From Prevotella sp. (GTDB lineage Bacteria; Bacteroidota; Bacteroidia; Bacteroidales; Bacteroidaceae): 64,000 bases of DNA. Both the position numbers and the translations under genes were made by a program. The DNA lies in the NCBI GenBank assembly GCA_017471465.1, contig JAFUTI010000009.1:1-64000 (forward strand), written 5' to 3'. Of this stretch, positions 43,638 to 53,277 are shown piece after piece (position 1 is the first letter of the stretch; every line of letters starts with the position of its first letter). The notes beneath the pieces are model-generated. The model had not been told where the DNA came from. It did no database searches and worked only from the letters and a program-made list of their open reading frames with translations.

Positions 43638-46518
43638 ATTCATCCTGACAACAGCCCTCGCAGCGCTGACCATGAGCGCAGGGGCACAAAAGAAAAACAA
43701 TGTGCTGTCGCAGTCGTTTGAACTGCGCTATGTGACCAGCGACCCGAAGGCCAATGGCGAAACCGACTACAAGGGGGCCACGGAATGGATGGACACCGAA
43801 CAGCGGGTGGCCTATCTCACTCACTGGCAGCAGTATGCTTCGAAGCGCTTCGGCGACCAGACGCTGGACCAGCAGGTCGTGACAGCCAATGAGGTGGCCG
43901 ACGCCATGAAGCGCTTGAAGCCGCAACCATTGCCACAAGTGCGCCAAAAGGTGGTGCTTGACGAATGGCGATGGGCTCCGTCGACCTCTCATCACAAGCC
44001 GCTCGCCTCTCAATACCATTTTGAGAGGCAGACCTACAACCTGCGGTTGGAGTGCAGCATCAATGGGCGTGGCACGTTGCAGTTGATGGACGGAGGCTCT
44101 GTGGTCTGCGAATACAAGAACGACGGCAAGTCCCACAAGGCCGTATTTGAGGTGGACCTGCTGGAGCGTCGCTACAATCTGCGCCTCGATGGGCAGTTGG
44201 CTGTAGACTTTCAGCCACTGAAGACCACCCAGAAGGGCGGCATCGACGGCCTCTTGCTCAACGGTAGTGTGGCCGACGGATTTGCCGTGGACGACATCTG
44301 GGCCCTCGGCTACACCAAGACCTCCGACACCAAGCGCTTGAACCAACCCCTCTTCGCGAAAACTATCCTCGATGCCAGTTCAAGGAAACCAATCGACACC
44401 CAGGACTGGACGTGTCCCGACTACGATGACAACGGGTGGACAACCTGCACCATGCCTAAGAACCACGGCACGGAACGTCACGAGGGCGAGGCCCTGTTGC
44501 TACGCCGGTGGGTGGATGTGAAGGATTTCGAGAAAGCCTACTTTGAACTGGAGTCGCTCTTCCCCAGCGGCGAACTGTGGATCAACGGCAAGGTGGTGGA
44601 GGTGCTCCACGACGGCCATCGCAAGATTGTCGACGTGACAAAGTACCTGAAGCCCAACGGGAAGAACCTGTTGGCCCTGCGCATAGACCCCTTCCACGCC
44701 AATTTCAAGCAGATGATGCACCACTGTCCCACCGATCCCAACATCGGGTGGTTTGCAGGAAGAAGTTTCCTCCATCTGGTGAGAAGCACCTTTGTTAGCG
44801 ACTTGTATGTCTATGCCAATACAATCGAAGGGCAGGACGCGGAAGTGACAGCGGAAGTGACGTTGTACAACACCTCGTATACATTCTACAAGGGGCAACT
44901 GCAGGTGCTGCTGAAAGACTGGTTCCCCACGGATGGGAAAGAGTGGGTGGCCGACTCGGTCGAGGTGGAACTGCAGCCACAGGAGCAGCGGACGCAGAAA
45001 CTACGTTTCCGTGTGAAGGACGCCCATCTCTGGTCAGTGCAAGAACCACAACTCTATCAGGTGCGCGCTTTGCTTGTCAATAGCGTCAGCGGCAAGAAGA
45101 CCGAGACCTTCTCGGCAGTCGACGGCGACCTGGCCCGCACGCGCGAACTTGTCATCGACAAGCTGACTGACGACTATGTCATTACTACCGGCTTCCGCAC
45201 CATTGAACAGGACGATGGCACCTTCCGCATCAATGGACAGCCTGAACTGCTGCGTGCGCCGCTCTACTTCGGCCAGCGCTTCCCACTGGAACGCAATGCA
45301 CTCGACCTGCTGTGCCCCCATTCGGAAGACATCATGAAGGAACTGCTGGCCGTGAAGAAGATGAACGGCAACGGCATGCGCATGTCGGCTCACTGGAGCG
45401 ACGACAACCCTCAGGACGGTACCAACGACCCGCGTTTCACCGAGATAGCCGACCAACTGGGCCTGATGTTCATCTGGCAAACAGCATCATGGATTCGGCT
45501 GCGCTCACCGCTGGTAGCCGACTTCGAGGGCATGGCCGAGGATGTGCGCCAGCTGCGCAACGCACCGAGCATCGTCATCTGGCAGCCCAGCAACCACCCC
45601 TCGCTCACAGACTGGAAGTCGGCCATGGCCTACTGGCACAAGGTCTACGACGCTATATATCCCAACGACACTACACGACTCATCACCCCCACCGCCGACT
45701 TCCGCCACACGCGCGTATATAATGATAGTGGTTCACGAGACGACAAACGCCGCCCCGTCAGCTACTGCGACCCCGTGTGGACGGCCAACCGCATCAGCCG
45801 CGGCTCGATGGACTATCCTACGGGCTTCGGACAGGATTGGGAGTACCTGCGCCGTTGGCCCGTGCCCCACAAATGGCCCGGCAATGCCGACATCGTGAGC
45901 TTCCTGAATTCATCTGAACGTGCTTACTTCAACTTCGAGCAGGAAGAAACTATCGGACAGATGAACTGGGAGATGTTCCGTGGTTCGCCCATCTATAAGT
46001 ATCACAGCTATGAGTGGGACTACGACACGGGCTCTATCGGCCGACTGCTCACCAGCGACGAGTGGCGCGAGAGTCAGGCGTGGCAGGCCTTTTCGGCTTA
46101 CGAGTGTATAAGAAAAATGCGCTGGCTCGACTACGATGGACTATCGTGGTGTTGCATGTGGGGAGGCGGCAACATGGGCACCTACCAAAAGCCGCTCATC
46201 GATGCCCTCGGACACAAGAAGCTGGCGTGGTATGCCCACCGCATGGGCTTCCAGCAGATGCTGGCCGGCTCAAAGGATGTCGATATGGTCTATGGTCCTG
46301 ACGACAAACCACAGGTGGTGGTGATGAACCTCGGTGAGTTACGGCAAGTTGATGTGACAATCATTATCAGAAACGTGCAAGGGCATCAAGTTGGCAAAAA
46401 GAAACTATCTGGTATCGTCCTGCCAGCAGGCCGTTCGGCAACTGATGCAGGGTTGCTGCAGATACCGAAACTCGCTGACGGCTATTACTTCTTTGAGTAT
46501 CAGATTGTCGGGAAGTAA
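43630..46518 (+). CDS. GH2-like glycosidase with altered acid/base site
   Basis: 962 residues with signal peptide (LTTALAALTMSAGA). A N-terminal beta domain (about 100-230), then GH2-type jelly roll (about 260-400), Ig-like and TIM-barrel parts (RINGQPELLRAPLYFG, GMRMSAHWSDDN). Where GH2 enzymes have an Asn-Glu acid/base pair, the sequence reads IWQPSNHPSL with Asn655-His656, so the usual Glu is absent. It may be a different clan-A specificity or a pseudo-enzyme. Overlaps the previous gene by 8 bp. Expected in the periplasm; a weak terminator follows. Confidence 0.75.
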   Translation: MNRFILTTALAALTMSAGAQKKNNVLSQSFELRYVTSDPKANGETDYKGATEWMDTEQRVAYLTHWQQYASKRFGDQTLDQQVVTANEVADAMKRLKPQPLPQVRQKVVLDEWRWAPSTSHHKPLASQYHFERQTYNLRLECSINGRGTLQLMDGGSVVCEYKNDGKSHKAVFEVDLLERRYNLRLDGQLAVDFQPLKTTQKGGIDGLLLNGSVADGFAVDDIWALGYTKTSDTKRLNQPLFAKTILDASSRKPIDTQDWTCPDYDDNGWTTCTMPKNHGTERHEGEALLLRRWVDVKDFEKAYFELESLFPSGELWINGKVVEVLHDGHRKIVDVTKYLKPNGKNLLALRIDPFHANFKQMMHHCPTDPNIGWFAGRSFLHLVRSTFVSDLYVYANTIEGQDAEVTAEVTLYNTSYTFYKGQLQVLLKDWFPTDGKEWVADSVEVELQPQEQRTQKLRFRVKDAHLWSVQEPQLYQVRALLVNSVSGKKTETFSAVDGDLARTRELVIDKLTDDYVITTGFRTIEQDDGTFRINGQPELLRAPLYFGQRFPLERNALDLLCPHSEDIMKELLAVKKMNGNGMRMSAHWSDDNPQDGTNDPRFTEIADQLGLMFIWQTASWIRLRSPLVADFEGMAEDVRQLRNAPSIVIWQPSNHPSLTDWKSAMAYWHKVYDAIYPNDTTRLITPTADFRHTRVYNDSGSRDDKRRPVSYCDPVWTANRISRGSMDYPTGFGQDWEYLRRWPVPHKWPGNADIVSFLNSSERAYFNFEQEETIGQMNWEMFRGSPIYKYHSYEWDYDTGSIGRLLTSDEWRESQAWQAFSAYECIRKMRWLDYDGLSWCCMWGGGNMGTYQKPLIDALGHKKLAWYAHRMGFQQMLAGSKDVDMVYGPDDKPQVVVMNLGELRQVDVTIIIRNVQGHQVGKKKLSGIVLPAGRSATDAGLLQIPKLADGYYFFEYQIVGK

Positions 46519-46538
46519 CATTTGAAACATACAAAGAT

Positions 46539-46570
46539 TAGATTATCCATCATTTTTGTCGGATAATCTA
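46539..46570 (+). terminator. Hairpin after the 962-residue GH2-like gene
   Basis: TAGATTATCC (46539-46548) pairs perfectly with GGATAATCTA (46561-46570), followed by TCTTTTATG. Divides the cluster and precedes an internal promoter. Confidence 0.5.
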
Positions 46571-46593
46571 TCTTTTATGTCCTTTTTATTGTT

Positions 46594-46601
46594 TATCTTT
46601 G
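46594..46601 (+). promoter_or_regulatory. Internal -7 promoter element (TATCTTTG)
   Basis: Consensus match 30 bp before the GH35 gene, giving the last two genes of the cluster a promoter of their own. Confidence 0.55.
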
Positions 46602-46630
46602 CAAGCAAAAACAAATAACTACTAAGAAGA

Positions 46631-48652
46631 ATGAATCTACTAGCAAAGTTGATGGTAGCAGGCGGCGTGGCTCTCATGGCGATAACGTCGGCCAATGCTC
46701 GTGAGAACCAAGAAGTGAAGTGGGACAGCAAGAGTCTGATTATCAACGGCCGCCGCGTGGTGCCTGTCATGGGCGAGGTACACTACTCGCGCATTCCTGC
46801 CAACGAGTGGGAGGCTGAAGTGAAGAAGATGAAAGAGGGTGGGGTGACCCTCATTGCCACCTACGTCTTCTGGAATCATGTGGAGGAGCAGGAAGGCCGG
46901 TTCCGGTGGGACGGTCAGCGCGACCTGCGCCGCTTCCTGGAAATCTGTAAGGAGCAGGATCTGCCTGTCATACTTCGTATCGGTCCCTTCTGTCACGGCG
47001 AGGTTCGCAATGGCGGTATTCCCGACTGGATGTTCTCCAAGGGCTGCAAGTTGCGCTCGCAAGACAAGGTGTTTCTCAGCTATGCCGACAAACTCTACCG
47101 CCAGATTTACTCGCAGATCATCGGGCTACAGTGGAAGGACGGCGGCCCGCTCATAGCCTGCCAGTTCGATAATGAGTATCGCGGCAGCGGCGACTACCTG
47201 ATGGCGCTGAAGAAGATTGCCCTCCAGATAGGTTTCGACCTGCCGTTCTACACCCGTACTGGCTGGCCCGAACTGTCGAAGCCCGTACCCTTCGGCGAGA
47301 TGCTGCCCCTCTATGGCGACTATGCTGACGGCTTCTGGGACAAGGAAGTCAAGGAAACCGTAGGTAATTACTACAAAGCGTTTAACTTCAAAGGTTTCCG
47401 CTCGTCGACAGCTATTGGCACCGACCTGCTTGGCAAGCAGGAAGAGAAGATCAACAAGGGTGACGAGGATTATCCTTACTTCACCTGTGAGCTGGGTGGC
47501 GGCATGGCCACGGCCTACCACCGCCGTCCCTACATTTATACTGATGACACCTATTCGATGGCACTGGTGAAGCTCGGCTCTGGCTCTAACCTGCTTGGTT
47601 ACTATATGTACCACGGGGGTACTAACCCTGAGAGCACGACGGGCATCACCCTGAACGAGACACAGCGCACACTGGGCACCGCCAACAATGACCTGCCCGT
47701 GAAGACCTACGACTTCCAGTGTCCGTTGGGTGAGTTCGGTCAGGCCTATCCGCAGTACTACCGTCTGCGTCCGCTGCATCTTTTCATGCAGGACTTTGGT
47801 GAACTGTTGGCTCCGATGGAGGCCACGTTCCCTGCACCGCAAGACCTGAAGAAAGGTGACGATAGCCAGTTGAGATGGGCAGTCAGGAGCAAGGATAGTG
47901 CCGGCTTCATCTTTGTCAACAACTATGAGCGCCTTCAGAGTATCTCTGCAAAGAAGAACGTGCAGCTCAGTGCCTGCGACGTGACACTGCCACGGCTCAC
48001 GATACCCTCCGGCACGATGGCTGTTTTCCCCGTCAATGTGGCTGGTATCAAGTATGCTACCGCCCAGCTGGTGGCGAAGCGCGACGGACGTATCTATATG
48101 ATGCAGGTGGCGGGTGTTCCATCCATCATTAGCATGCAGGATGGCAAGACCCTGAAGAATGTCAAACCCCGCGGCGTGGTCAAGCCAGTTTATAAGAATA
48201 TCTACCTTCTGACGCAACAGGAGGCCGAACACCTGTTCCTCGACCCTGTTGGAAGTCAGATATCACAGAGTGTTACCTTCACAAAGACGAAGGAAGCTGG
48301 ACCGTTGCGCCAGATTGTCAAGGGTAAGGCCAAAGTGGCCGAGGCACCGTCGGAGGACGACTGGCAGAACGCTGCCGTCTACACCATCCGGCTCCCACAA
48401 GCCAGAGAGGGTCTCCTGTCCGTCAGCTATCGTGGTGACTGTGCCCGCCTGTATGCCAACGGTAAGCTCATAGCCGACAATTTTTACTATGGCCGTCCGT
48501 TCCTCTATGGCCTGTGGCGACTGCCTGATGGCGTCGGCGAACTGGAACTGCGTATCCTGCCCCTACAGCCCGATGCTCCTGTCTATCTGCCTCGTGAGGC
48601 AGACAAGACGGCTGGCGAAGAACTCAAGAACATAGAATTCGTAAATCGATAA
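46631..48652 (+). CDS. Beta-galactosidase, GH35 family
   Basis: 673 residues with signal peptide. The GH35 barrel shows INGRRVVPVMGEVHYSRIP, YVFWNHVEEQEG, ILRIGPFCHGEVRNGGIPDWM, the acid/base Glu in CQFDNEYRG (about 179) and the nucleophile Glu in FTCELGGGM (about 289). It removes terminal beta-galactose residues, fitting galactan side chains of rhamnogalacturonan-I. Has its own promoter and is followed by a GH2-like gene 5 bp downstream. Confidence 0.93.
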   Translation: MNLLAKLMVAGGVALMAITSANARENQEVKWDSKSLIINGRRVVPVMGEVHYSRIPANEWEAEVKKMKEGGVTLIATYVFWNHVEEQEGRFRWDGQRDLRRFLEICKEQDLPVILRIGPFCHGEVRNGGIPDWMFSKGCKLRSQDKVFLSYADKLYRQIYSQIIGLQWKDGGPLIACQFDNEYRGSGDYLMALKKIALQIGFDLPFYTRTGWPELSKPVPFGEMLPLYGDYADGFWDKEVKETVGNYYKAFNFKGFRSSTAIGTDLLGKQEEKINKGDEDYPYFTCELGGGMATAYHRRPYIYTDDTYSMALVKLGSGSNLLGYYMYHGGTNPESTTGITLNETQRTLGTANNDLPVKTYDFQCPLGEFGQAYPQYYRLRPLHLFMQDFGELLAPMEATFPAPQDLKKGDDSQLRWAVRSKDSAGFIFVNNYERLQSISAKKNVQLSACDVTLPRLTIPSGTMAVFPVNVAGIKYATAQLVAKRDGRIYMMQVAGVPSIISMQDGKTLKNVKPRGVVKPVYKNIYLLTQQEAEHLFLDPVGSQISQSVTFTKTKEAGPLRQIVKGKAKVAEAPSEDDWQNAAVYTIRLPQAREGLLSVSYRGDCARLYANGKLIADNFYYGRPFLYGLWRLPDGVGELELRILPLQPDAPVYLPREADKTAGEELKNIEFVNR

Positions 48653-48656
48653 TGAC

Positions 48657-51533
48657 ATGAGAAAAACCATCTGTACCCTCTTGTTCCTTTGTTGCATTGG
48701 TTTGCAGGCTCAGGACATCGTCTCGTTGGCTGGTGACTGGGATTTTGCCATCAGCGATGCTGCTCCCTCTGCTTATACCGACTATGTCATGTTGCCAGGC
48801 TCCATGCTGACCAATGGCAAGGGTGACCCTGTAAGTACGAAGACCCAATGGACGGGGTCGCTCTACGACTCCAGCTATTACTTCAATCCCTATATGGAGA
48901 AGTACCGCCATGAGGGTCAGATGAAGTTTCCTTTCTTCCTGACGCCCGAGAAGCATTATGTCGGTCCGGCCTGGTATCGCAAGAAGGTGTATGTGCCGCG
49001 TGAGTGGAAAAGTCGTCGGGTGACGCTCTTCCTCGAGCGCCCGCACATAGAGACCAAGGCCTATGTCAACGGACATGAGGTGGGACGGCAACTGTCGTTG
49101 TCGACCCCTCATCGTTACGACGTCACCAAGTATCTGAAGTATGGTGAAAGCAATGAGATAGCCATCCGCGTATATAATGGTATCGAGAACGTCTGTGTGG
49201 GACAGGATAGCCACTCCGTGACAGACCAGACACAGGGTAACTGGAACGGTATCGCCGGTCGTATTGAGCTGCAGGCTCAGTGGCGTAAGCTGAACATACA
49301 GCGCGTCAGTATCCAGCCCGACTTGAAAGCCAAGAGCCTGACCGTCGAGGTGCAACTCGAAAATCATATCGACGGTATCCGCGTTTTCCCGCTATACGAT
49401 TATTGGGTGGAGGCAAATATCCGCCTGCTTAACGGCCAGCAGGCTGGTCAGTTGATGGGGGTGTCTCGGGTGGAGGCTCTCAGCAGTAAGCTGAAATTCC
49501 GCTTCCCTATCGACGATTTCTTCCTTTGGGATGAGTTCAGCCCTGTGCTCTATCGGCTGACGGTGGCAGCAGGCGAAGACCTCTACGAGACACAGTTCGG
49601 ACTGCGCGAAATCAGTACTCAGGGACGTCAGTTGATGATTAACGGGCGGCCACTCTTTCTGCGTGGTACGGTAGAGAACTGCTGTTTTCCCGAGACGGGC
49701 TATCCTCCGACCGACGAGGACGAGTGGATGCGTATTTTCCGCAAGTGCAGGGAGTACGGTCTGAACCATGTACGCTTCCATAGCTACTGTCCACCGGAGG
49801 CTGCTTTCTGTGCTGCCGACAGGCTGGGACTGTACCTTCAGCCGGAAGGTCCGTCGTGGCCTAACCACGGCGTGCGGCTACGTAGGGGTATGAAGATCGA
49901 CGACTACCTGCTGGCAGAGTCGAAGCGCATCATCGACGAGTATGGACACCATCCCTCGTTCCTGATGATGGCTGCAGGAAACGAACCCGCCGGCGACTGG
50001 GTGAGCTACTGCAACGACTGGGTGAAGGAGATGAAAGCTTACGACCCGACGAAGATCTATGCCGGTGCCAGTGTCGGTGGCGGCTGGGCATGGGACTCTG
50101 CTTCCGACTATCATGTCAAGGGTGGAGCCCGCGGACTCGACAGCTGGAACCGTCGTGCGCCGTCGTCCGACGATGACTACTATGATGGGATATTGTTTCC
50201 GCGCAATTATAAGGATACGGTGCCCAACAATACCCCAGTCATCACCCATGAGAAGGGCCAGTGGTGCGCCTTCCCCGACTTCAGGGAGATTTCCCAGTAC
50301 ACCGGTGTTTATAAGCCTGGGAACTTCGAGATTTTTCGCGACCTGTTGCGCGATAATGGTATGGCCTCGATGGCTGAGAAGTTCCTGATGGCCAGTGGAC
50401 GGCTGCAGGTGCTCTGCTACAAATATGAGATTGAACGCAACCTGCGCACCAAAGACTATGCCGGCTTCCAGCTTCTTGGACTGAACGACTACAGCGGACA
50501 GGGCACAGCGCTCGTCGGTCCGCTTAATGTCTTCTGGCGTGAGAAGGGCTATTGTACTGCCAGCGAGTGGCGGCGATTCTGTTCTATCCTCGTGCCGCTG
50601 GCGCGATTCCCCCGTTTTGTCTATACCACGGCTGACACTCTCAGTGTCCCCGTTGAAGTCTACAATGCCTACTCTACAAAGCTGACGGGCCTGAATACTG
50701 TCTATACCGTTACCGACGACAGTGCCCGTGTGGTGGCCAGCGGTAAACTCTCGTCCGCAGATCTGCCCATCGGCAAGAACCATCAGTTGGGTTCGGTGAC
50801 TCTTCCGCTAAGCGGTATCAAGGCGCCTGCCAAACTGACGCTTACCGTCAACCTCGACAAGAACTGGAAGAACCATTGGGACTTCTGGGTCTATCCCGCT
50901 GATGTGTCTGCTGATGCTACACTCTCAGACATAGTCATTACAGACGACTATACGGCAGCACTGAAAGCCTTGAAACGCGGTGCTACCGTGCTGTTGACGG
51001 CCGCTGGCAAGGTGACGTTGGGGAGCGATGTCAAGCAGAACTATCTTCCTGTGTTCTGGAATACGTCATGGTTCAAGATGCGTCCGCCGCACACCACCGG
51101 TGCCTATATCGACAACCGACACCCGCTCTTCAAGCATGGATTTCCCACCGACGACTGGTCGAACCTCAACTGGTGGGAGTTGCTGAATCGGGCGCAGGTC
51201 ATGAATCTCCGTGAGTTGCCTGCCGACTATCAGTCGCCCATACAGCCAATCGACACCTGGCACGTCTCGCGTAAGCTAGGTATGATGGTTGAGGCCTCTG
51301 TGGGGAAGGGACGCTTGCTGATGACAACGATGGATATCAGCAGTCGGCTTGACCAGCGACCTGTTGCGCGCCAGATGCGTCAGGCTATCCTTGACTACAT
51401 GCAGAGTCCCGATTTCTGCCCGGCCCTGAAGCTGACGTCGGAAGTCATCACCGATTTCTTCACGAAGCAGGCACCGCCCGTCAATATGTTCACTAATGAT
51501 TCGCCCGATGAGCTGAAACCGAAGATAAACTAA
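48657..51533 (+). CDS. GH2-like glycoside hydrolase
   Basis: 958 residues with signal peptide. GH2 jelly roll (about 20-205: LAGDWDFAISDA, WYRKKVYVPREWKSRRVTLFLERPH), Ig-like part, barrel with INGRPLFLRGTVENCCFP, acid/base in MMAAGNEPAGDW (Glu about 443), probable nucleophile in ITHEKGQW (Glu about 530), then a C-terminal alpha/beta domain (about 750-940) like that in the 364-residue neighbour. Specificity among beta-galactose, beta-glucuronic acid or arabinose-type linkages cannot be set from sequence. Last gene of the cluster; 70 bp later an IS begins. Confidence 0.85.
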   Translation: MRKTICTLLFLCCIGLQAQDIVSLAGDWDFAISDAAPSAYTDYVMLPGSMLTNGKGDPVSTKTQWTGSLYDSSYYFNPYMEKYRHEGQMKFPFFLTPEKHYVGPAWYRKKVYVPREWKSRRVTLFLERPHIETKAYVNGHEVGRQLSLSTPHRYDVTKYLKYGESNEIAIRVYNGIENVCVGQDSHSVTDQTQGNWNGIAGRIELQAQWRKLNIQRVSIQPDLKAKSLTVEVQLENHIDGIRVFPLYDYWVEANIRLLNGQQAGQLMGVSRVEALSSKLKFRFPIDDFFLWDEFSPVLYRLTVAAGEDLYETQFGLREISTQGRQLMINGRPLFLRGTVENCCFPETGYPPTDEDEWMRIFRKCREYGLNHVRFHSYCPPEAAFCAADRLGLYLQPEGPSWPNHGVRLRRGMKIDDYLLAESKRIIDEYGHHPSFLMMAAGNEPAGDWVSYCNDWVKEMKAYDPTKIYAGASVGGGWAWDSASDYHVKGGARGLDSWNRRAPSSDDDYYDGILFPRNYKDTVPNNTPVITHEKGQWCAFPDFREISQYTGVYKPGNFEIFRDLLRDNGMASMAEKFLMASGRLQVLCYKYEIERNLRTKDYAGFQLLGLNDYSGQGTALVGPLNVFWREKGYCTASEWRRFCSILVPLARFPRFVYTTADTLSVPVEVYNAYSTKLTGLNTVYTVTDDSARVVASGKLSSADLPIGKNHQLGSVTLPLSGIKAPAKLTLTVNLDKNWKNHWDFWVYPADVSADATLSDIVITDDYTAALKALKRGATVLLTAAGKVTLGSDVKQNYLPVFWNTSWFKMRPPHTTGAYIDNRHPLFKHGFPTDDWSNLNWWELLNRAQVMNLRELPADYQSPIQPIDTWHVSRKLGMMVEASVGKGRLLMTTMDISSRLDQRPVARQMRQAILDYMQSPDFCPALKLTSEVITDFFTKQAPPVNMFTNDSPDELKPKIN

Positions 51534-51594
51534 GGTGAGAGTTTGTAAAAAGGTCTCATTTTTGTTAGTTTTGCTGAAATAGTTTCGCGTTTTG

Positions 51595-51603
51595 CTGATT
51601 TTA
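51595..51603 (+). repeat. Target-site duplication, left copy
   Basis: CTGATTTTA, identical to 53206-53214, immediately outside the left inverted repeat of the IS. Confidence 0.85.
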
Positions 51604-53205
51604 CTAAACTTTCGCAAGTGAATGATTATTCATCACGCTGCGTATAAATTATACATTTGATAGAATTTATGGAACTTAGGATTGACATCAATAACCGCAG
51701 AAAGCAGTTCGCTGGCATCGGCAGAGATGATCTCTGCGATTTCCAGTATGGTGTCCAATATGAGTTCCCATATTCTGTCCGTTACAGACAGCTCGAGAGT
51801 ACCCGCAGTGGCTTCACGGAAGAGTTCTCCGATGGTCTCGTATGCCTCAAACCGTTTTACCGTGCAAAGAATGTTGTACTGCATCATCGTCAACGTAAAG
51901 CTGGCAATCTGTGCGGAGAAATGTACGCTCTGGCTTTTTCCGAGATTCAGCAGTACCTTCATGTCTCGATATGCCACTTCGGTCGTCCAACGGGTAGCGT
52001 ACGTCCTGTATGCCTTGAGGAAGCTGAGCGAGAGGTCGGTAGTGAGCAGTCCATTCCACTGTCCATTCCTGCCTCGTTTCGAGAAGAACAGACTGACGGT
52101 AGTGCCTGCAAACTTGACATCAATGGTACAATAGCTGCACTTCAGCGTCGCGTTGTGTTTGACGAGTCCTTCCTTCTGTAGGCGCTTGATAATCTGGCTG
52201 GCATTCAAGTCGCCCCACTTGGTATCGTACTTGGTCTTGCCAAGCTTGATCATACCCAACAGGTGGCACTTGATGTGGCGGCTTGTAATGAGTCTCACAA
52301 AATCTGCATTGGTAAACCAGCTGTCAACGAGCAGATAGTCGAAGCGGATACCACGTTTGATGGCATACTTCAGCATTTCGATGGCCTTGTCGGTCTTCTT
52401 CATTGTGTACTCCCTGATGCGCTCTTCGACAGCCTCTCCACTATGATCCTCGCTGAAACGAGCCTTCCGCTCCTTATCCGTCAGGCCCTGCTTCCTGTCC
52501 GGCTTTCGTCCTTCTTCGCCATGAAGGGAGAAGTCGAGCATCAGCTGGCTCAGGCCATCGGTATAGAGCAGGGTAAGGCACTTGTAGCCAAGGATGGTCT
52601 TATGCTCAATATGAGAGAATACCTTGCCGATGAGCTCACACTTGCGTCCGCTCTTGGGAGCATCCGTGTCATCGATAATCAGACAGACAGGCCTGTCATT
52701 TTGAGTCTCGCTGCTACGGCTGATCTTCCTCAGCAGCTGGAGGTTCATCGCGTAGAGCAGCTTGCGCCACTTAACGTTACCATCATTCATAAAACGATAG
52801 AACATGTCTTTCTCACAACTGAACAGGCGGCTTAAGGATGAGCCCGAGTATTGGTATGCATTCCTGACGACGAAGAAAGGGAACAGCATCAGAAGATTCA
52901 AGACCTGCACGTTCGTGAACTTGCAGTTCTCCTTCTTCTCTGCTCCGATCTGCTTCGGACGTATGTTTATGCACTCCATGACTCTCATAATGGCGTTAAT
53001 CGCACGATTTTTATCATTTTCTGAGAAAAAGCTTCTCAAATCTGAAAGAATTGTTGTACCTTTGCTCACGGCTTTGATGTTTGAATTTTACTTTTTGGCG
53101 ATTGTAAAATTACTCATTTTCAGTGAGTTAACCAAACATCGAGGCCATTTTTATTCCTATTTTATGTTAAATTATGCAGGTGCACCATCACTTGCGAAAC
53201 TTTAG
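51604..53205 (-). mobile_element. IS4-type insertion sequence, 1602 bp
   Basis: Bounded by 18-bp inverted repeats (51604-51621 and 53188-53205, CTAAA(C/G)TTTCGCAAGTGA, one mismatch) and by identical 9-bp direct repeats outside. Contains a single transposase gene on the minus strand. The exact duplication and intact gene point to recent insertion, between the end of the pectin cluster and the promoter of the VTC gene. Confidence 0.93.
51633..53069 (-). CDS. IS4-family DDE transposase
   Basis: 478 residues. DDE catalytic triad candidates: Asp in IIDDTDAPKSG (about 132), Asp in LLVDSWF (about 248), and Glu in RWTTEVAYRDMK (about 361), the last in the IS4-type E helix with a following Arg/Lys. 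Full length with no frameshift, so likely active. Catalyses cut-and-paste movement of the surrounding element. Confidence 0.92.
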   Translation of the reverse strand: MSKGTTILSDLRSFFSENDKNRAINAIMRVMECINIRPKQIGAEKKENCKFTNVQVLNLLMLFPFFVVRNAYQYSGSSLSRLFSCEKDMFYRFMNDGNVKWRKLLYAMNLQLLRKISRSSETQNDRPVCLIIDDTDAPKSGRKCELIGKVFSHIEHKTILGYKCLTLLYTDGLSQLMLDFSLHGEEGRKPDRKQGLTDKERKARFSEDHSGEAVEERIREYTMKKTDKAIEMLKYAIKRGIRFDYLLVDSWFTNADFVRLITSRHIKCHLLGMIKLGKTKYDTKWGDLNASQIIKRLQKEGLVKHNATLKCSYCTIDVKFAGTTVSLFFSKRGRNGQWNGLLTTDLSLSFLKAYRTYATRWTTEVAYRDMKVLLNLGKSQSVHFSAQIASFTLTMMQYNILCTVKRFEAYETIGELFREATAGTLELSVTDRIWELILDTILEIAEIISADASELLSAVIDVNPKFHKFYQMYNLYAA

Positions 53206-53214
53206 CTGATTTTA
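53206..53214 (+). repeat. Target-site duplication, right copy
   Basis: CTGATTTTA, matching 51595-51603. Confidence 0.85.
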
Positions 53215-53238
53215 TTTGTCAGATAGCTACAGATACAT

Positions 53239-53246
53239 TATCTTTG
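53239..53246 (+). promoter_or_regulatory. -7 promoter element for VTC operon (TATCTTTG)
   Basis: Consensus match 32 bp before the VTC gene. It lies only 34 bp from the right end of the IS, so the insertion may have replaced the -33 surroundings or upstream control. Confidence 0.6.
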
Positions 53247-53277
53247 CAGTGTCAAACAAATAATATCAGCAAAACGT

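Noticed and set aside
47126-48232. Long open frame (368 codons) antisense to the GH35 gene
   Set aside because: Same reason: strong enzyme on the other strand and no recognisable protein features.
53056-53063. Plus-strand TACCTTTG match inside the IS
   Set aside because: Falls in the transposase coding start on the opposite strand, with no plus-strand gene to serve before the IS end; the VTC gene has a better site at 53239.
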